A stretch of DNA of 64,000 bases, taken from Pseudomonas sp. B21-023 (GTDB lineage Bacteria > Pseudomonadota > Gammaproteobacteria > Pseudomonadales > Pseudomonadaceae). Shown piece after piece: positions 1 to 8,372 of this stretch. Under the pieces are notes generated by a model. That model did no database searches and had not been told where the DNA came from. It saw only the letters and a program-made list of their open reading frames with translations. Every line of letters starts with the position of its first letter. Positions within the stretch are counted from its first letter, which is position 1. The translations under genes were made by a program, and so were the position numbers. The stretch covers positions 682,001 to 746,000 of the forward strand of contig NZ_CP087190.1 of the NCBI RefSeq assembly GCF_024749165.1. The letters run 5' to 3'.

Positions 1-606
1 GCCGAGCTGGTTGCCGGCCGCGGCGTCTAGCACTTTGTCGAAGCGACCGTTGGAGCCGGCCAGCACGCTGCCGTTGACCCGGCTGCCGAGCTCGCCGAAT
101 TTCTCCGGGTCACGCTCGAAGAGTATGGTACCGGCCGAACCGCCCGGCCCCCAGATCACGCTTTGCGGGCCCTTGATCACGGTGAGGCGGTCGTAGGTTT
201 CCGGGGAGATGTACGAGGTCGGGGCGTCCATGCGGCCCGGGCAGGCGCCGAGCATCATGCCGCCGTTGGTGAGGATGTTCAGGCGCGAGCCGAACATGCC
301 GCGCAGCACCGGGTCGCCATTGGTGCCGCCCGCGCGGATCACCGAGAAACCGGGGATGGTCTTGAGGTAGTCGCCGCCGTCGCTGGCCGGCACGGGCTGG
401 CGCGGGTCCTTGGGGTTGGTGACCACGGTCAGCGGCGAGCTCGGGGCGATGGCGGTGATCACCGTCGGGCTCAGCTCGGCAGTGTCGTGGATGTGGCCTT
501 CATGGCCGGTTTCGACGGCAAAGGCCAGTGGCGCGAGCAGCGAGCCGCACAGTACGGCGATGGTCCCACGCAGGGAAAGTGCAAAAACAGGGGTGCAGCC
601 GGACAT
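1..606 (-). CDS. oprC: TonB-dependent copper receptor, OprC type (N-terminal part, cut by window edge)
   Basis: The first 202 codons of an outer-membrane TonB-dependent receptor are present; the barrel lies outside the window. Residues 1-30 are a signal peptide ending AFA, followed by a His-containing segment (HEGHIH) and a TonB-box-like stretch near residue 46. The plug domain follows, with the family features LRGMFGSRLN and VIKGPQSVIWGPG. Cys122 and Met126 form the CxxxM motif (ACPGRMD) that matches the copper-binding Cys/Met pair described for OprC of P. aeruginosa. The ATG at 606 has a GGAA about ten bases upstream. It is the last visible gene of a minus-strand run with two DUF2946 proteins and a copper chaperone, which supports copper as substrate. 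Confidence 0.85.
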   Translation of the reverse strand, partial: MSGCTPVFALSLRGTIAVLCGSLLAPLAFAVETGHEGHIHDTAELSPTVITAIAPSSPLTVVTNPKDPRQPVPASDGGDYLKTIPGFSVIRAGGTNGDPVLRGMFGSRLNILTNGGMMLGACPGRMDAPTSYISPETYDRLTVIKGPQSVIWGPGGSAGTILFERDPEKFGELGSRVNGSVLAGSNGRFDKVLDAAAGNQLG

Positions 607-638
607 AATGATTCCAGTCGATCAGTCATGAGTCAGCG

Positions 639-656
639 CGAAGCCTCCTGGCTTCG
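639..656. other. Short hairpin between DUF2946 gene and oprC
   Basis: Two 7-base arms (cgaagcc / ggcttcg) separated by four bases lie between the small DUF2946 gene and the receptor start. There is no T-run, so it is more likely an mRNA processing or attenuation hairpin than a strong terminator. Confidence 0.4.
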
Positions 657-675
657 GGCGTTTATCGCGTTGTGT

Positions 676-1101
676 TCAGGCGACGATCGAACGGGGTGGC
701 GCGCGGCTGCGGGCGCCGGGGAATACAGCCTGCCGGGCATGGCCCTGGCGCGTGGCATTGGTGAGGTGGACAGGGGGGATCTGGCTGCCCGCTGTCAGCG
801 GGCTGAGGGTCTGGGGCAGGGCGGGGCAGTTGAACAGCAGGCTGCAGTAGCCGCACTTCTCCCACATGACATGCAGCTGGCCATCGTTGCCGTGGCCATG
901 GTGCTCGTCGTGGGCCATGGGCATGCTCATCGACATGTCCATGGGCATGGCCATGCCGGCGTGGTGCTCCATCGGCATCGACTGGGAAACCAGCGGGCCG
1001 ATGAAGATCATCCACATGGCGAACAGGCTCAGCCAGCCGCCACCGACGCGCCTGCGATCAGGGCGGGTGCTGCGGGCGGAGCTGTAGCGCGGCAGGCTCA
1101 T
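676..1101 (-). CDS. DUF2946 family protein, Met/His-rich
   Basis: A 141-residue protein with a basic N-terminus and one hydrophobic segment (about residues 23-40), so probably membrane-anchored or exported. Residues 43-75 are rich in Met and His (for example MDMSMSMPM, DEHHGHG), followed by the WEKCGYCSLL motif typical of DUF2946 proteins. Met/His clusters of this kind bind copper in periplasmic proteins. Position between a PCu(A)C chaperone and an OprC receptor supports a role in copper binding or delivery. The exact biochemical function of the family is not established; the copper role is inferred from composition and neighbours. Confidence 0.75.
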   Translation of the reverse strand: MSLPRYSSARSTRPDRRRVGGGWLSLFAMWMIFIGPLVSQSMPMEHHAGMAMPMDMSMSMPMAHDEHHGHGNDGQLHVMWEKCGYCSLLFNCPALPQTLSPLTAGSQIPPVHLTNATRQGHARQAVFPGARSRAPPRSIVA

Positions 1102-1121
1102 GGCGAGCGCCTGTCAGTCGG

Positions 1122-1607
1122 TCAGTGCGTGTGTTCGTGCGCTGCAGCCTGCTCGGCCGGCGGCTGCTTCTGCACCGCGACGTCGACCGTGACGTCACCG
1201 GCTTTCTCGAAGTGCAGTGTCAGCGGGAAGCGCTTGCCGTCGGTGAGCAGGCTGCGGTCCTTGGGCTGCATGATCATCACGTGGTAGGCGCTGGGGGCGA
1301 ACACCACATCCTTGCCGGCCGGGACCAACACGCTGGGCACATGTTGCATCTTCATGGCGCCGGCGGCGCTCATCACATGCTCATGCAACTGGGCGTCGTC
1401 GCTGACGGGGCTTTTCACCGAAAGCAGGCGGTCATCGGCCTTGCCGTTGTTGTGCACGACAAAGTAGGCGGCGACGTTGGGCGCGTTCGGCGGCAGCTCC
1501 AGCGACCAGGGGTGGGCGATGTGCAGGTCGCCGACGTTGTACTCGTGGGCGTTGGCGTAGGCGCCGGGCAGCAGCAGGGCGGCCAGGACGAGGGCTTGCT
1601 TGAGCAT
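1122..1607 (-). CDS. PCu(A)C family periplasmic copper chaperone
   Basis: A 161-residue exported protein with a cleavable signal peptide (MLKQALVLAALLLPGAYANA). The body carries the PCu(A)C copper site: a His followed by Met ten residues on, then Met-x21-His-x-Met (the last part reads YHVMIM). Proteins of this family hold Cu(I) in the periplasm and hand it to cytochrome oxidase assembly or other acceptors. The C-terminus ends in His-rich AAAHEHTH, an extra possible metal ligand set. A longer reading frame exists upstream, but the ATG at 1607 directly precedes the signal peptide and is preferred. It lies between two DUF2946 genes, all in the same direction, consistent with one copper operon. 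Confidence 0.88.
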   Translation of the reverse strand: MLKQALVLAALLLPGAYANAHEYNVGDLHIAHPWSLELPPNAPNVAAYFVVHNNGKADDRLLSVKSPVSDDAQLHEHVMSAAGAMKMQHVPSVLVPAGKDVVFAPSAYHVMIMQPKDRSLLTDGKRFPLTLHFEKAGDVTVDVAVQKQPPAEQAAAHEHTH

Positions 1608-1654
1608 GGGTGAGTCTCCGGTCTGTTCAGGTTCTGAAGGACAGCGTAGTGAAC

Positions 1655-2044
1655 TCAGACCAGCGGAGAGGCACGGGGATTGAGCGCGGGCCAGAGCTGG
1701 CGCGGCGTGAGTTGGTAGTCGGCGAGGTGCGGCAGGTGCCCGGCGATCAGAAGCGGCGGGTTGTGCAACTGTGGCGGGTAGCTGGGCAAGGCCAGCAGTG
1801 GCGCCGCGCCCAGGCAGCACCAGCAGTTCATCATGCTGGCGCTGTCGTCGCTTTGCGGCCCCAGGTCGATCTTGGCCAGGGCCTGGACATCGACCTTGGC
1901 CTTGTTGGCCATGCTGGAGCAGAAAGCCCCCCACAGCAGCTGCTCGGCCGGGCCCTTGGGCGCGGCCGAAGACAGCGGCATGGCCAGCAGGTTGAACAGC
2001 ACTGCAAGGCAGGCTATCCAGGCAATGTGCCGACGTGGGGGCAT
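1655..2044 (-). CDS. DUF2946 family protein (first gene of copper cluster)
   Basis: A 129-residue protein with an N-terminal signal peptide or anchor (IAWIACLAVLFNLLAMPLSSAA). It has the DUF2946 pattern of a conserved first half with Cys (WGAFCSS) and a later MMNCWCCLG cluster. It is the most upstream gene of the minus-strand set that continues with the PCu(A)C chaperone, a second DUF2946 protein and the OprC receptor. A role in copper handling is inferred from these neighbours and the Met/Cys cluster; no catalytic motif is visible. Confidence 0.7.
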   Translation of the reverse strand: MPPRRHIAWIACLAVLFNLLAMPLSSAAPKGPAEQLLWGAFCSSMANKAKVDVQALAKIDLGPQSDDSASMMNCWCCLGAAPLLALPSYPPQLHNPPLLIAGHLPHLADYQLTPRQLWPALNPRASPLV

Positions 2045-2149
2045 GGAGAGATCCGGTCAGGAATCGTGATGGCTATTGTACGGCGGAGTATAGGTAAAAA
2101 AGCCGGGGTGCGGTGAAGTGCCGCACCTGGGGCTGCTTTGCAGCCCTTT

Positions 2150-2212
2150 CGCTGGCAAGCCAGCTCCCACAGGTGTTGCGGCAACCCTGTGGGAGCCGGC
2201 TTGTCGTGACGA
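2150..2212. repeat. Paired REP sequences (inverted)
   Basis: Two REP-like units face each other: cagctcccacagg at 2161-2173 and cctgtgggagc at 2186-2196, each with flanking stem sequence. The pair sits between the 3' end of qmcA and the 5' end of the copper cluster. It resembles the REP family repeated elsewhere in this window (22151-22249, 60914-60989). Confidence 0.75.
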
Positions 2213-2253
2213 CGAACCGCGGCGAAAAGGGGCGCAAAGCGCCCCCGACGATA

Positions 2254-3108
2254 TCAAGCTTTGCCGCGCCCCATCAGGCCGCGCACGGTTTCCTGCAGGT
2301 CAGCCGGCAGCACCACGACTTTCGAATTGTCGCTGGCCGCCAGGTTCTCCATCGCGCCAATGTAACGCTCACCCAGCAGGTACATGGCCGGCACGGTCTC
2401 GCTGCCCACCGCTTCCTTGACCAGGGTGATCGCCCGCGCCGACGCCTCGGCCAGGTTCACCTGGGCCTCGGCATCCAGCTTGGCCGCCTGCAGGCGCGCT
2501 TCGGCCTCGAGGATCGCCGCCTGCTTGTTGCCCTCGGCGCGGGTCACGTCGGCTTTACGTTCACGCTCGGCGGCCGCCTGGCGTTCCATGGCGGTCTGCA
2601 TGCTCGGCGATGGCTTGATGTCCTGGATCTCCACCGAGCGCACGGTCACGCCCCAGTCTTCGGTCTGCTCGGACATCGCCTCGCGCAGGCGCGCCTTGAT
2701 CTGCTCGCGGCTGGACAGCGCCTCGTCCAGGTCCATGGCGCCGACGATGGCGCGCAGCGAGGTCATGGTCAGGCTGGTGACGGCGAACGAGAAGTTTTGC
2801 ACGCCGTAAGAGGCTTTCTGTGGGTCGACCACCTTGGCGAAGCACAGGGCGTTGGCGACGATCACCGCGTTGTCCTTGGTGATGATTTCCTGCTGCTGCA
2901 CGTCGAGGATGATGTCCTTGGTCGGCAGGCGGTAGGCGACCACGTCCATGTACGGAATGACGATGTTCAGGCCGGGCTTGAGGGTGCTGTGGTAGCGGCC
3001 CAGGCGTTCGACGATCCATTCCTCGCCCTGGGGCACGATGCGCACGCCCTTGAACACGGTGATCAGGACGAATACAGCGAGGGTGGCGACGACGATGAGG
3101 CTGGTCAT
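2254..3108 (-). CDS. qmcA: SPFH/Band 7 (stomatin-like) membrane protein, QmcA type
   Basis: A 284-residue protein with an N-terminal membrane anchor (about residues 3-20), a Band 7/SPFH domain (about 20-180, including the VPQGEEWIVERLGRY start typical of stomatin/QmcA) and an Ala/Glu-rich coiled coil (about 180-235, with AAAERERKADVTRAEGNKQ). SPFH proteins oligomerise in the membrane and are linked to FtsH protease control and lipid microdomains. The gene lies 27 bases downstream of an NfeD-family gene; SPFH proteins and NfeD are a conserved gene pair. Length is close to the usual slipin/QmcA size. Confidence 0.88.
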   Translation of the reverse strand: MTSLIVVATLAVFVLITVFKGVRIVPQGEEWIVERLGRYHSTLKPGLNIVIPYMDVVAYRLPTKDIILDVQQQEIITKDNAVIVANALCFAKVVDPQKASYGVQNFSFAVTSLTMTSLRAIVGAMDLDEALSSREQIKARLREAMSEQTEDWGVTVRSVEIQDIKPSPSMQTAMERQAAAERERKADVTRAEGNKQAAILEAEARLQAAKLDAEAQVNLAEASARAITLVKEAVGSETVPAMYLLGERYIGAMENLAASDNSKVVVLPADLQETVRGLMGRGKA

Positions 3109-3135
3109 GCTTGCGAACTTCCTTTTAGTGCAGAT

Positions 3136-3573
3136 TCAGGCCCGGGTGACCCGGGCGGTGTTGCCTTCGATGGCGGCCAGGCGCACACGCTCGCCGGCGG
3201 GGATGTCGCTGTCGGCAACGCAGGTCCATTCCTCGTTGCCGAGGATCGGCTTCTGGAAGCGCACGCGGCCTTTCTGGAACTGCGACACGGCGCTGGTCAG
3301 CAGGCCGACTTCGCCGATCACGCTGTCGGCGGTCCAGCGCACGTCCGGCTTCTTGCGCCGGAACACCTTGAACCAGAGGGCGGTGGTGATCGATGAGAGC
3401 ACCACCCACAGCAGGCCCTGCATATCGAGTTGCAGGCCGGGAGCAAGCAGCGAAATGAACGACACCAGCACGGCACCGATGCCGAACCAGAGAATGAAGA
3501 AGGTGGGGAGCACCAGTTCCAGCAGGATCAGGGCCACGCCGAAGACGAGCCAGATCCACCATTGCATTTCCAT
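3136..3573 (-). CDS. NfeD family membrane protein
   Basis: A 145-residue protein from the chosen start. Two or three transmembrane segments occupy residues 4-70 (WWIWLVFGVALILLELVLP and following), then a short soluble OB-fold domain with the pattern GEVGLLTSAV...GRVRFQ...WTCVADSDIPAGERVRL. This is the short NfeD class that pairs with SPFH proteins of the QmcA/YbbK type. The ATG at 3573 has GGAAGG nine bases upstream. A longer in-frame extension to 3651 is unlikely because it is not hydrophobic and has no ribosome site. It probably forms an operon with the SPFH gene downstream. Confidence 0.85.
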   Translation of the reverse strand: MEMQWWIWLVFGVALILLELVLPTFFILWFGIGAVLVSFISLLAPGLQLDMQGLLWVVLSSITTALWFKVFRRKKPDVRWTADSVIGEVGLLTSAVSQFQKGRVRFQKPILGNEEWTCVADSDIPAGERVRLAAIEGNTARVTRA

Positions 3574-3644
3574 ATGGGTGGAGCCTTCCAGAAGAGGGAA
3601 GGTGATTGTACGGCAGGATAAAGGCACAGGGCCATTTACCTGTC

Positions 3645-3818
3645 CTAACAAGCTCTGCTGGAGAGTGTGTCGCGACGCTGATCGGCCAGCTGTTCGCGCT
3701 GAATGACGAAGTCGCTGGTTACACCGTCATTTGCAAACCAGGTGTCCCAATCGCTTTCGAGGACAGGGGGCGCATTTTCATAAGCTGTGTTTGGGGGGCG
3801 TTTGGGCGTATCTGGCAT
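3645..3818 (-). CDS. Small protein with VapB-antitoxin-like C-terminus (orphan)
   Basis: A 57-residue product from the ATG at 3818, which has GGAG seven bases upstream; the frame is open back to 3890. Residues 21-52 read ESDWDTWFANDGVTSDFV then REQLADQRRDTL. This is very similar in pattern to the toxin-binding tail of AbrB-type VapB antitoxins (SWDxWF...GV..DF...R.QP..QR). The usual N-terminal SpoVT/AbrB DNA-binding region is missing or unrecognisable. No VapC PIN-domain toxin lies beside it: NfeD is on one side, cobK on the other. It may be a relic or an orphan antitoxin; similarity is judged by eye. Confidence 0.5.
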   Translation of the reverse strand: MPDTPKRPPNTAYENAPPVLESDWDTWFANDGVTSDFVIQREQLADQRRDTLSSRAC

Positions 3819-3911
3819 GAGGTGGCTCCATTCGAAGTACCTGGGAAGGGCTACACCTTGCTTAATCTTGTGGAGCGATGAAAGCGTCAATGTGTTTCGG
3901 AAGATGCCGGG

Positions 3912-4640
3912 TTATTCCGGACGGAAGCTCAGAGCCTCAAATAGCCGTTTCGGATCAGGGAAAGTTCGATCCACTTCCGGCAGCACCGGCCGCTTGAGCA
4001 CCAGCACTGGAATCCCGCGCTCCCTTGCCACTTCCAGCTTCGGCTCGGTGGCCGTGCTGCCACTGTTCTTGCTCACCAGCACGTCGATCCGTCGACGTTC
4101 GAACAGGGCACGCTCATCGTCGATGAGGAATGGTCCGCGCGCACCGATCACTTCACAGCGTTCATTGTCGGGACACGCTTCGAGGGCGCGCAGGGTCCAG
4201 AACTGGTGTGGGGGGATTTCGTCCAGATGTTGCAGGGGTTCGCGGCCAAGGGTGAACAAGGGGCGCTCGAACGGGGCCAGTGCCTCGATCAACCCGGCCC
4301 AGTCCTCGACTTCGCGCCAGTCATCGCCGGGCTGCGCCTGCCACGCCGGGCGGCGCAGGGCCCAGCAGGGAATGCCAGCGCTGCGTGCGGCGAGGGCGGC
4401 GTTGCGGCTGATCTGCGCGGCATAGGGATGGGTGGCGTCGATTAGCAGGTCGATGCCTTCGGCGCGCAGGTACTCGGCCAGGCCTTCGGCGCCGCCATAG
4501 CCGCCGACCCGCACCTGGCAGGCCAGGTCCTGGGGAATACGGCCGATGCCGGCGAGGCTGTAGACATGCTGCGGCCCCAACTGGCGAGCGATGACCAGGG
4601 CCTCGGTGACACCGCCCAGCAGCAGGATCCGCCCGTTCAT
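3912..4640 (-). CDS. cobK: Precorrin-6A reductase CobK
   Basis: A 242-residue cytosolic enzyme that reduces precorrin-6A to dihydro-precorrin-6B with NADPH in corrin ring synthesis. The N-terminus [18 protein letters not shown] is the nucleotide-binding start of the CobK/CbiJ family, with [12 protein letters not shown] near residue 70 and [18 protein letters not shown] near the end as family signatures. The ATG at 4640 overlaps the stop of cbiD by four bases (ATGA), showing translational coupling in the cobL-cbiD-cobK operon. Length is as expected. Confidence 0.93.
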   Translation of the reverse strand: MNGRILLLGGVTEALVIARQLGPQHVYSLAGIGRIPQDLACQVRVGGYGGAEGLAEYLRAEGIDLLIDATHPYAAQISRNAALAARSAGIPCWALRRPAWQAQPGDDWREVEDWAGLIEALAPFERPLFTLGREPLQHLDEIPPHQFWTLRALEACPDNERCEVIGARGPFLIDDERALFERRRIDVLVSKNSGSTATEPKLEVARERGIPVLVLKRPVLPEVDRTFPDPKRLFEALSFRPE

Positions 4641-5731
4641 GCCACGCCCGCCTTGCCGACGATGCCGCCCTGGCGATCGATGGCGAACACTTCGACCTGC
4701 ACCTGGGCAGGCACCACGCTGCGGGTGAAGAGCAGGGCGTGACGGCAGACCTCGTTGCCCAGGGCGATACCGGCGGCATGGGCCAGGGCCAGCGCTTGCT
4801 GGCTGGTGTTGGCGCTGACGATGGCCTGTTGCAGGGTGGTATCGGCGCCAATGGCCGCCGCCCAGCCCGCCAGCTGCGGCAGGTCGATGCTCGAATGGCG
4901 GCTGTGCAGGTCCATGTGCCCGGCCGCCAGCTTGCTGATCTTGCCGAAGCCACCGCATAGCGTGAGGCGCGGCACCGGCACCTTGCGCAGGTGCTTGAGC
5001 ACGGCGCCGACGAAGTCGCCCATCTCGATCAGGGCGATCTCCGGCAGGTTGTAGACCCGGCGCATGGTGTCTTCGCTGGCGTTGCCGGTGCAGGCGGCGA
5101 TATGCGTGTAGCCGTTGGTGTGAGCGACGTCGATGCCCTGGTGGATCGAGGCGATGTAGGCCGAGCAGGAAAACGGCCGGACGATGCCGCTGGTACCGAG
5201 GATCGACAGCCCGCCGAGGATGCCCAGGCGTGGGTTCATGGTCTTCAGCGCCAGCGACTCGCCGCCCTGGACATTGACCGTGACTTCGAAACCGCCGCCA
5301 TAGCCGCATTCGCTGGCCAACTGTTGCAGGTGGTCGCCGATCATCCTGCGCGGTACCGGGTTGATCGCCGGCTCGCCGACGCCCAGCACCAGGCCCGGGC
5401 GGGTCACGGTCCCTACGCCTTGCCCGGCGACAAAGCGAATGCCGGGCTCGGCCAGCAGGCGCACCTGGCTGTAGAGCAGGGCGCCATGGGTGACATCGGG
5501 GTCGTCGCCGGCATCTTTCAGGGTGCCGGCTTCGGCGGTCTCGCCGTTGAGATGGCAGAACTCCAGGCGCATCTCCACCACCTTGCCCTTGGGCAGGGTG
5601 ATGTGCACCGCGTCGTTGTGCTGCCCGGTCAGCAGCAGGCGCGCCGCCGCCAGGCTGGTGGCGGTGGCGCAGCTGCCGGTGGTCAGGCCGCTGCGCAGGG
5701 GCGCGGGCTGTTCGCGGGTTTCTTCACGCAT
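4637..5731 (-). CDS. cbiD: Cobalt-precorrin-5B C1-methyltransferase CbiD
   Basis: A 364-residue CbiD family enzyme. The N-terminal [19 protein letters not shown] is the family signature, with [10 protein letters not shown] and [16 protein letters not shown] further in. CbiD places the C1 methyl group during ring contraction chemistry, best known from the anaerobic cobalamin route. No CobF, the C1-methyltransferase of the aerobic route in the classic model, is visible here, while CobG and CobL are aerobic-type. CbiD therefore probably fills the C1-methylation step. It overlaps cobL by eight bases upstream and cobK by four downstream, so the three genes form one tight operon. Confidence 0.92.
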   Translation of the reverse strand: MREETREQPAPLRSGLTTGSCATATSLAAARLLLTGQHNDAVHITLPKGKVVEMRLEFCHLNGETAEAGTLKDAGDDPDVTHGALLYSQVRLLAEPGIRFVAGQGVGTVTRPGLVLGVGEPAINPVPRRMIGDHLQQLASECGYGGGFEVTVNVQGGESLALKTMNPRLGILGGLSILGTSGIVRPFSCSAYIASIHQGIDVAHTNGYTHIAACTGNASEDTMRRVYNLPEIALIEMGDFVGAVLKHLRKVPVPRLTLCGGFGKISKLAAGHMDLHSRHSSIDLPQLAGWAAAIGADTTLQQAIVSANTSQQALALAHAAGIALGNEVCRHALLFTRSVVPAQVQVEVFAIDRQGGIVGKAGVA

Positions 5732-6935
5732 CGACAGGTTTCACCACGTCGAGCAAAGTGATCGGCAGGGCCTGGCGCCAGGTGTCGAAACTGCCCAGCG
5801 GCTGGGTGTGGGCGATATGGATACGGGTCAGCTCGCCGCCATGCTGGTCGCGAAATTGCCCCAGGGCGACCTCGCTTTGCAGCGTGACAGCGTTGGCAAC
5901 CAGGCGCCCGCCCGGCAGCAGGCGCTCCCAGCACAGGTCGAGCACGCCTTCGCGGGTGACGCCGCCGCCGATGAAGATCGCGTCCGGACGTTCCAGCCCG
6001 GCCAACGCTTCGGGTGCCTTGCCGCGGATCAATTGCAGGCCGGGCACGCCGAGGGTGTCGCGGTTGTGTTCGATGTAGCCCTGGCGGCCTTCGTCCGCCT
6101 CGATCGCAAGGGTGCGGCAGCTGGGGTGGGCGCGCATCCATTCGATGCCGATGGAGCCGCAACCGGCGCCTACGTCCCACAGCAGTTCGCCCGGTTGCGG
6201 TGCCAGGCGGGCCAGGGTAATCGCTCGCACGTCGCGCTTGGTCAGCTGGCCGTCGTGACGGAAGGCGCTGTCAGGCAGGCCGGCCACGCGAGGCAGGCGC
6301 GGGGTATCAGGCGAGGCCTGGCATTCGATGGCGACCAGGTTGAGCGGGGCGATGTCGGTATGTGGCCAATCGTTGGCGGTGCCGCTCAGCGTTCGTTCCT
6401 GTGGGCCGCCGAGGTGTTCGAACACCTGGAGACGGCTGGGGCCGAAGCCACGTTCGCGCAGCTGCGCGGCAATGGCCGCCGGGCTGCCTTCGTCGTTGCT
6501 CAGCACCAGCAGGCGCATGCCGCTGTACAGGTGGGCATTGAGCGCCGCCAGCGGGCGGGCGACCACCGAGACCACCTGCACGTCCTGCAGCGGCCAGCCC
6601 AGGCGGGCGGCGGCCAGGGCGCAGGAGGAGGGCAGCGGCAGTACCTGCAGTTCCTCGGCGGGCAGCTGGCGCGCCAGGCTGGCGCCGACGCCGTAAAACA
6701 TCGGGTCGCCGCTGGCCAATACGCATACCGGCTCACCGCGCAGGGCCAGGACCGGGGCCAGGGAGAAGGGGCTGGGCCAGTGCAGTTGCTCGGCGGTCAC
6801 ACAGCGGGGCAACAGGGCCAGCTGGCGCGGGGCACCGATGATTCGCGTGGCCGATAGCAGGGCGCGCCGGGCCTGTTTGCCCAGGCCGCTGAAGCCGTCT
6901 TCGCCGATGCCTATTACTGTCAGCCAGGGGGCCAT
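5724..6935 (-). CDS. cobL: Precorrin-6Y C5,15-methyltransferase (decarboxylating) CobL
   Basis: A 403-residue fusion of two methyltransferase domains. Residues 1-200 are the CbiE-like tetrapyrrole methylase part ([30 protein letters not shown]). Residues 210-400 are the CbiT-like Rossmann methyltransferase ([28 protein letters not shown]). The enzyme methylates C5 and C15 and decarboxylates the C12 acetate. The ATG at 6935 has GAGGAA six to nine bases upstream; an in-frame extension to 6977 lacks a ribosome site. It is the first gene of the minus-strand cobL-cbiD-cobK operon, read away from cobG. Confidence 0.93.
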   Translation of the reverse strand: MAPWLTVIGIGEDGFSGLGKQARRALLSATRIIGAPRQLALLPRCVTAEQLHWPSPFSLAPVLALRGEPVCVLASGDPMFYGVGASLARQLPAEELQVLPLPSSCALAAARLGWPLQDVQVVSVVARPLAALNAHLYSGMRLLVLSNDEGSPAAIAAQLRERGFGPSRLQVFEHLGGPQERTLSGTANDWPHTDIAPLNLVAIECQASPDTPRLPRVAGLPDSAFRHDGQLTKRDVRAITLARLAPQPGELLWDVGAGCGSIGIEWMRAHPSCRTLAIEADEGRQGYIEHNRDTLGVPGLQLIRGKAPEALAGLERPDAIFIGGGVTREGVLDLCWERLLPGGRLVANAVTLQSEVALGQFRDQHGGELTRIHIAHTQPLGSFDTWRQALPITLLDVVKPVDA

Positions 6936-7046
6936 CTGTTCCTCATACCGTTTATTGATCGCGGAGCGTTCGACCACCGGTTTTTCATGCCGCCGGACAA
7001 AGCAGGCATAATACCGCGCCTTCTACACTGAAGCGCACTTTCACGA
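6936..7046. promoter_or_regulatory. Divergent promoter region cobL / cobG
   Basis: The 111 bases between the two divergent cobalamin operons must hold both promoters. A CATAAT at 7009-7014 could be a plus-strand -10, but its -35 is poor. I see no B12-box sequence, and the gap is too short for a full cobalamin riboswitch on either strand. Confidence 0.45.
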
Positions 7047-8372
7047 TTGCCGGATGCCCCCTTGACGCCGCCCCTGCCCCCCGAAGTTTCGCCCCGTCCC
7101 TCGGCCTGCCCGGGGTTGTGGCGCATCGTCGCCGCGCGCGATGGCGGCATCTGCCGGATCAAGCTGCCCGGTGGCCTGCTGCTGGCCGACCAGGCCGATG
7201 CCGTGGCCGACGCCGCCGAGCGTTTTGCCGGAGGCGTGATCGAGGCGACCAACCGAGCCAATCTGCAGATTCGCGGCATCGGTGATGATCACCGGGGCCT
7301 GGTCGAGCATCTGCTGGCTGCCGGGCTCGGCCCGCGTGACGCGGCCGGTGATGATGTGCGCAACCTCATGGTCAGCCCATTGGCCGGGCTCGATCCGGCG
7401 ATGGTGTTCGACACCCGACCGTTGGCCGGGCAGATTCTTGACCTGCTGGAAAGTACACCCAGGCTCCACAAGCTGTCGGCCAAGTTCGCCATGCAACTCG
7501 ATGGCGGCGAAGCGCTGGCGATGCTCGAGCACGCCCATGATCTGTGGCTGTCCGCGATGCAACGCGAAGGACGGATCTGGTTGCGGTTCGGGCTCGCTAG
7601 CAGCCTGTCGAATAGCCAGGCGCTGGGCGCGGTGCCGGTGGAGCAGGGGCTGGCGTTGGTGCGCGCGGTGCTGGAGCGCTTCCTCGACCTGGCGACGCCC
7701 GAGCAGTCGCGCATGCGTCAATTGCTGCAGGTGTGCCCGGTGGAGCACTTTCTTGAAGGGCTGCCCCTGAAAATCGACACCTCATTGCTGGTTTGGCAGC
7801 GCCCGGCTACGACAAGTGCCTGGCTTGGCGTGCTGCCCCAGCGCCAGGGCGTGGCCCTTGGCGTCGCGCCGCCCCTCGGACGCCTGACCCCAGCCATGCT
7901 GCGCGGCGCCGCCCATGTCGTCCGCCAATGGGGCGATGGCAGCTTGCGCCTGACGCCTTGGCAAAGCCTGGTACTGACCAACCTGAACCCGGCCCATGTG
8001 GAGCCTGCCCGCGAACACCTTGCAGCCCTGGGCCTGCTGTGTCACAGCGAGCACCCGCTGGCGCGGGTCGTCGCCTGCACCGGCTCCAGCGGCTGCGCCA
8101 AGGGCCAGGCCGACACCAAGGCCGATGCCGTGACCCTGGCCGGCTTGCTGCACCACGGCGCCCCAGGCAGCGTGCACCTGTGCGCCTGCCCACGTTCCTG
8201 CGCCATGGCCCATACGGCCCCGGCCACCCTGCTGGCCCGCGCCCCGGGCCGCTATGACCTTTACTTGCGCGATGCGCGCCAGCCGGGCTTCGGCAGGCTG
8301 CGCGGCGCCGACCTCACCCCAGAAGAAGCAGGCGCCATGCTCGACCTGCCGACGGAGCACCTTGATGATTGA
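7047..8372 (+). CDS. cobG: Precorrin-3B synthase CobG
   Basis: A 441-residue sulfite/nitrite-reductase-like monooxygenase of the aerobic cobalamin route; it hydroxylates precorrin-3A and forms the lactone that precedes ring contraction. Residues 20-65 hold the ferredoxin-like half domain (CPGLWRIVAARDGGICRIKLPGG, TNRANLQIRG). Residues 340-400 hold the 4Fe-4S/siroheme-type cysteines (ACTGSSGCAKGQADTK and HLCACPRSCA). No ATG is usable near the start: TTG at 7047 is the longest option and TTG at 7062 an alternative, neither with a strong ribosome site. It leads the cobG-cobH-cobI-cobJ operon. Confidence 0.9.
   Translation: MPDAPLTPPLPPEVSPRPSACPGLWRIVAARDGGICRIKLPGGLLLADQADAVADAAERFAGGVIEATNRANLQIRGIGDDHRGLVEHLLAAGLGPRDAAGDDVRNLMVSPLAGLDPAMVFDTRPLAGQILDLLESTPRLHKLSAKFAMQLDGGEALAMLEHAHDLWLSAMQREGRIWLRFGLASSLSNSQALGAVPVEQGLALVRAVLERFLDLATPEQSRMRQLLQVCPVEHFLEGLPLKIDTSLLVWQRPATTSAWLGVLPQRQGVALGVAPPLGRLTPAMLRGAAHVVRQWGDGSLRLTPWQSLVLTNLNPAHVEPAREHLAALGLLCHSEHPLARVVACTGSSGCAKGQADTKADAVTLAGLLHHGAPGSVHLCACPRSCAMAHTAPATLLARAPGRYDLYLRDARQPGFGRLRGADLTPEEAGAMLDLPTEHLDD

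Noticed and set aside
163..1287. 374-codon plus-strand frame over the copper cluster
   Set aside because: Antisense shadow of oprC, DUF2946 and PCu(A)C genes, rich in Ala/Gly/His/Arg without domains.
6936..7046. Cobalamin riboswitch between cobL and cobG
   Set aside because: No B12-box is visible and 111 bases cannot hold a riboswitch plus two promoters.
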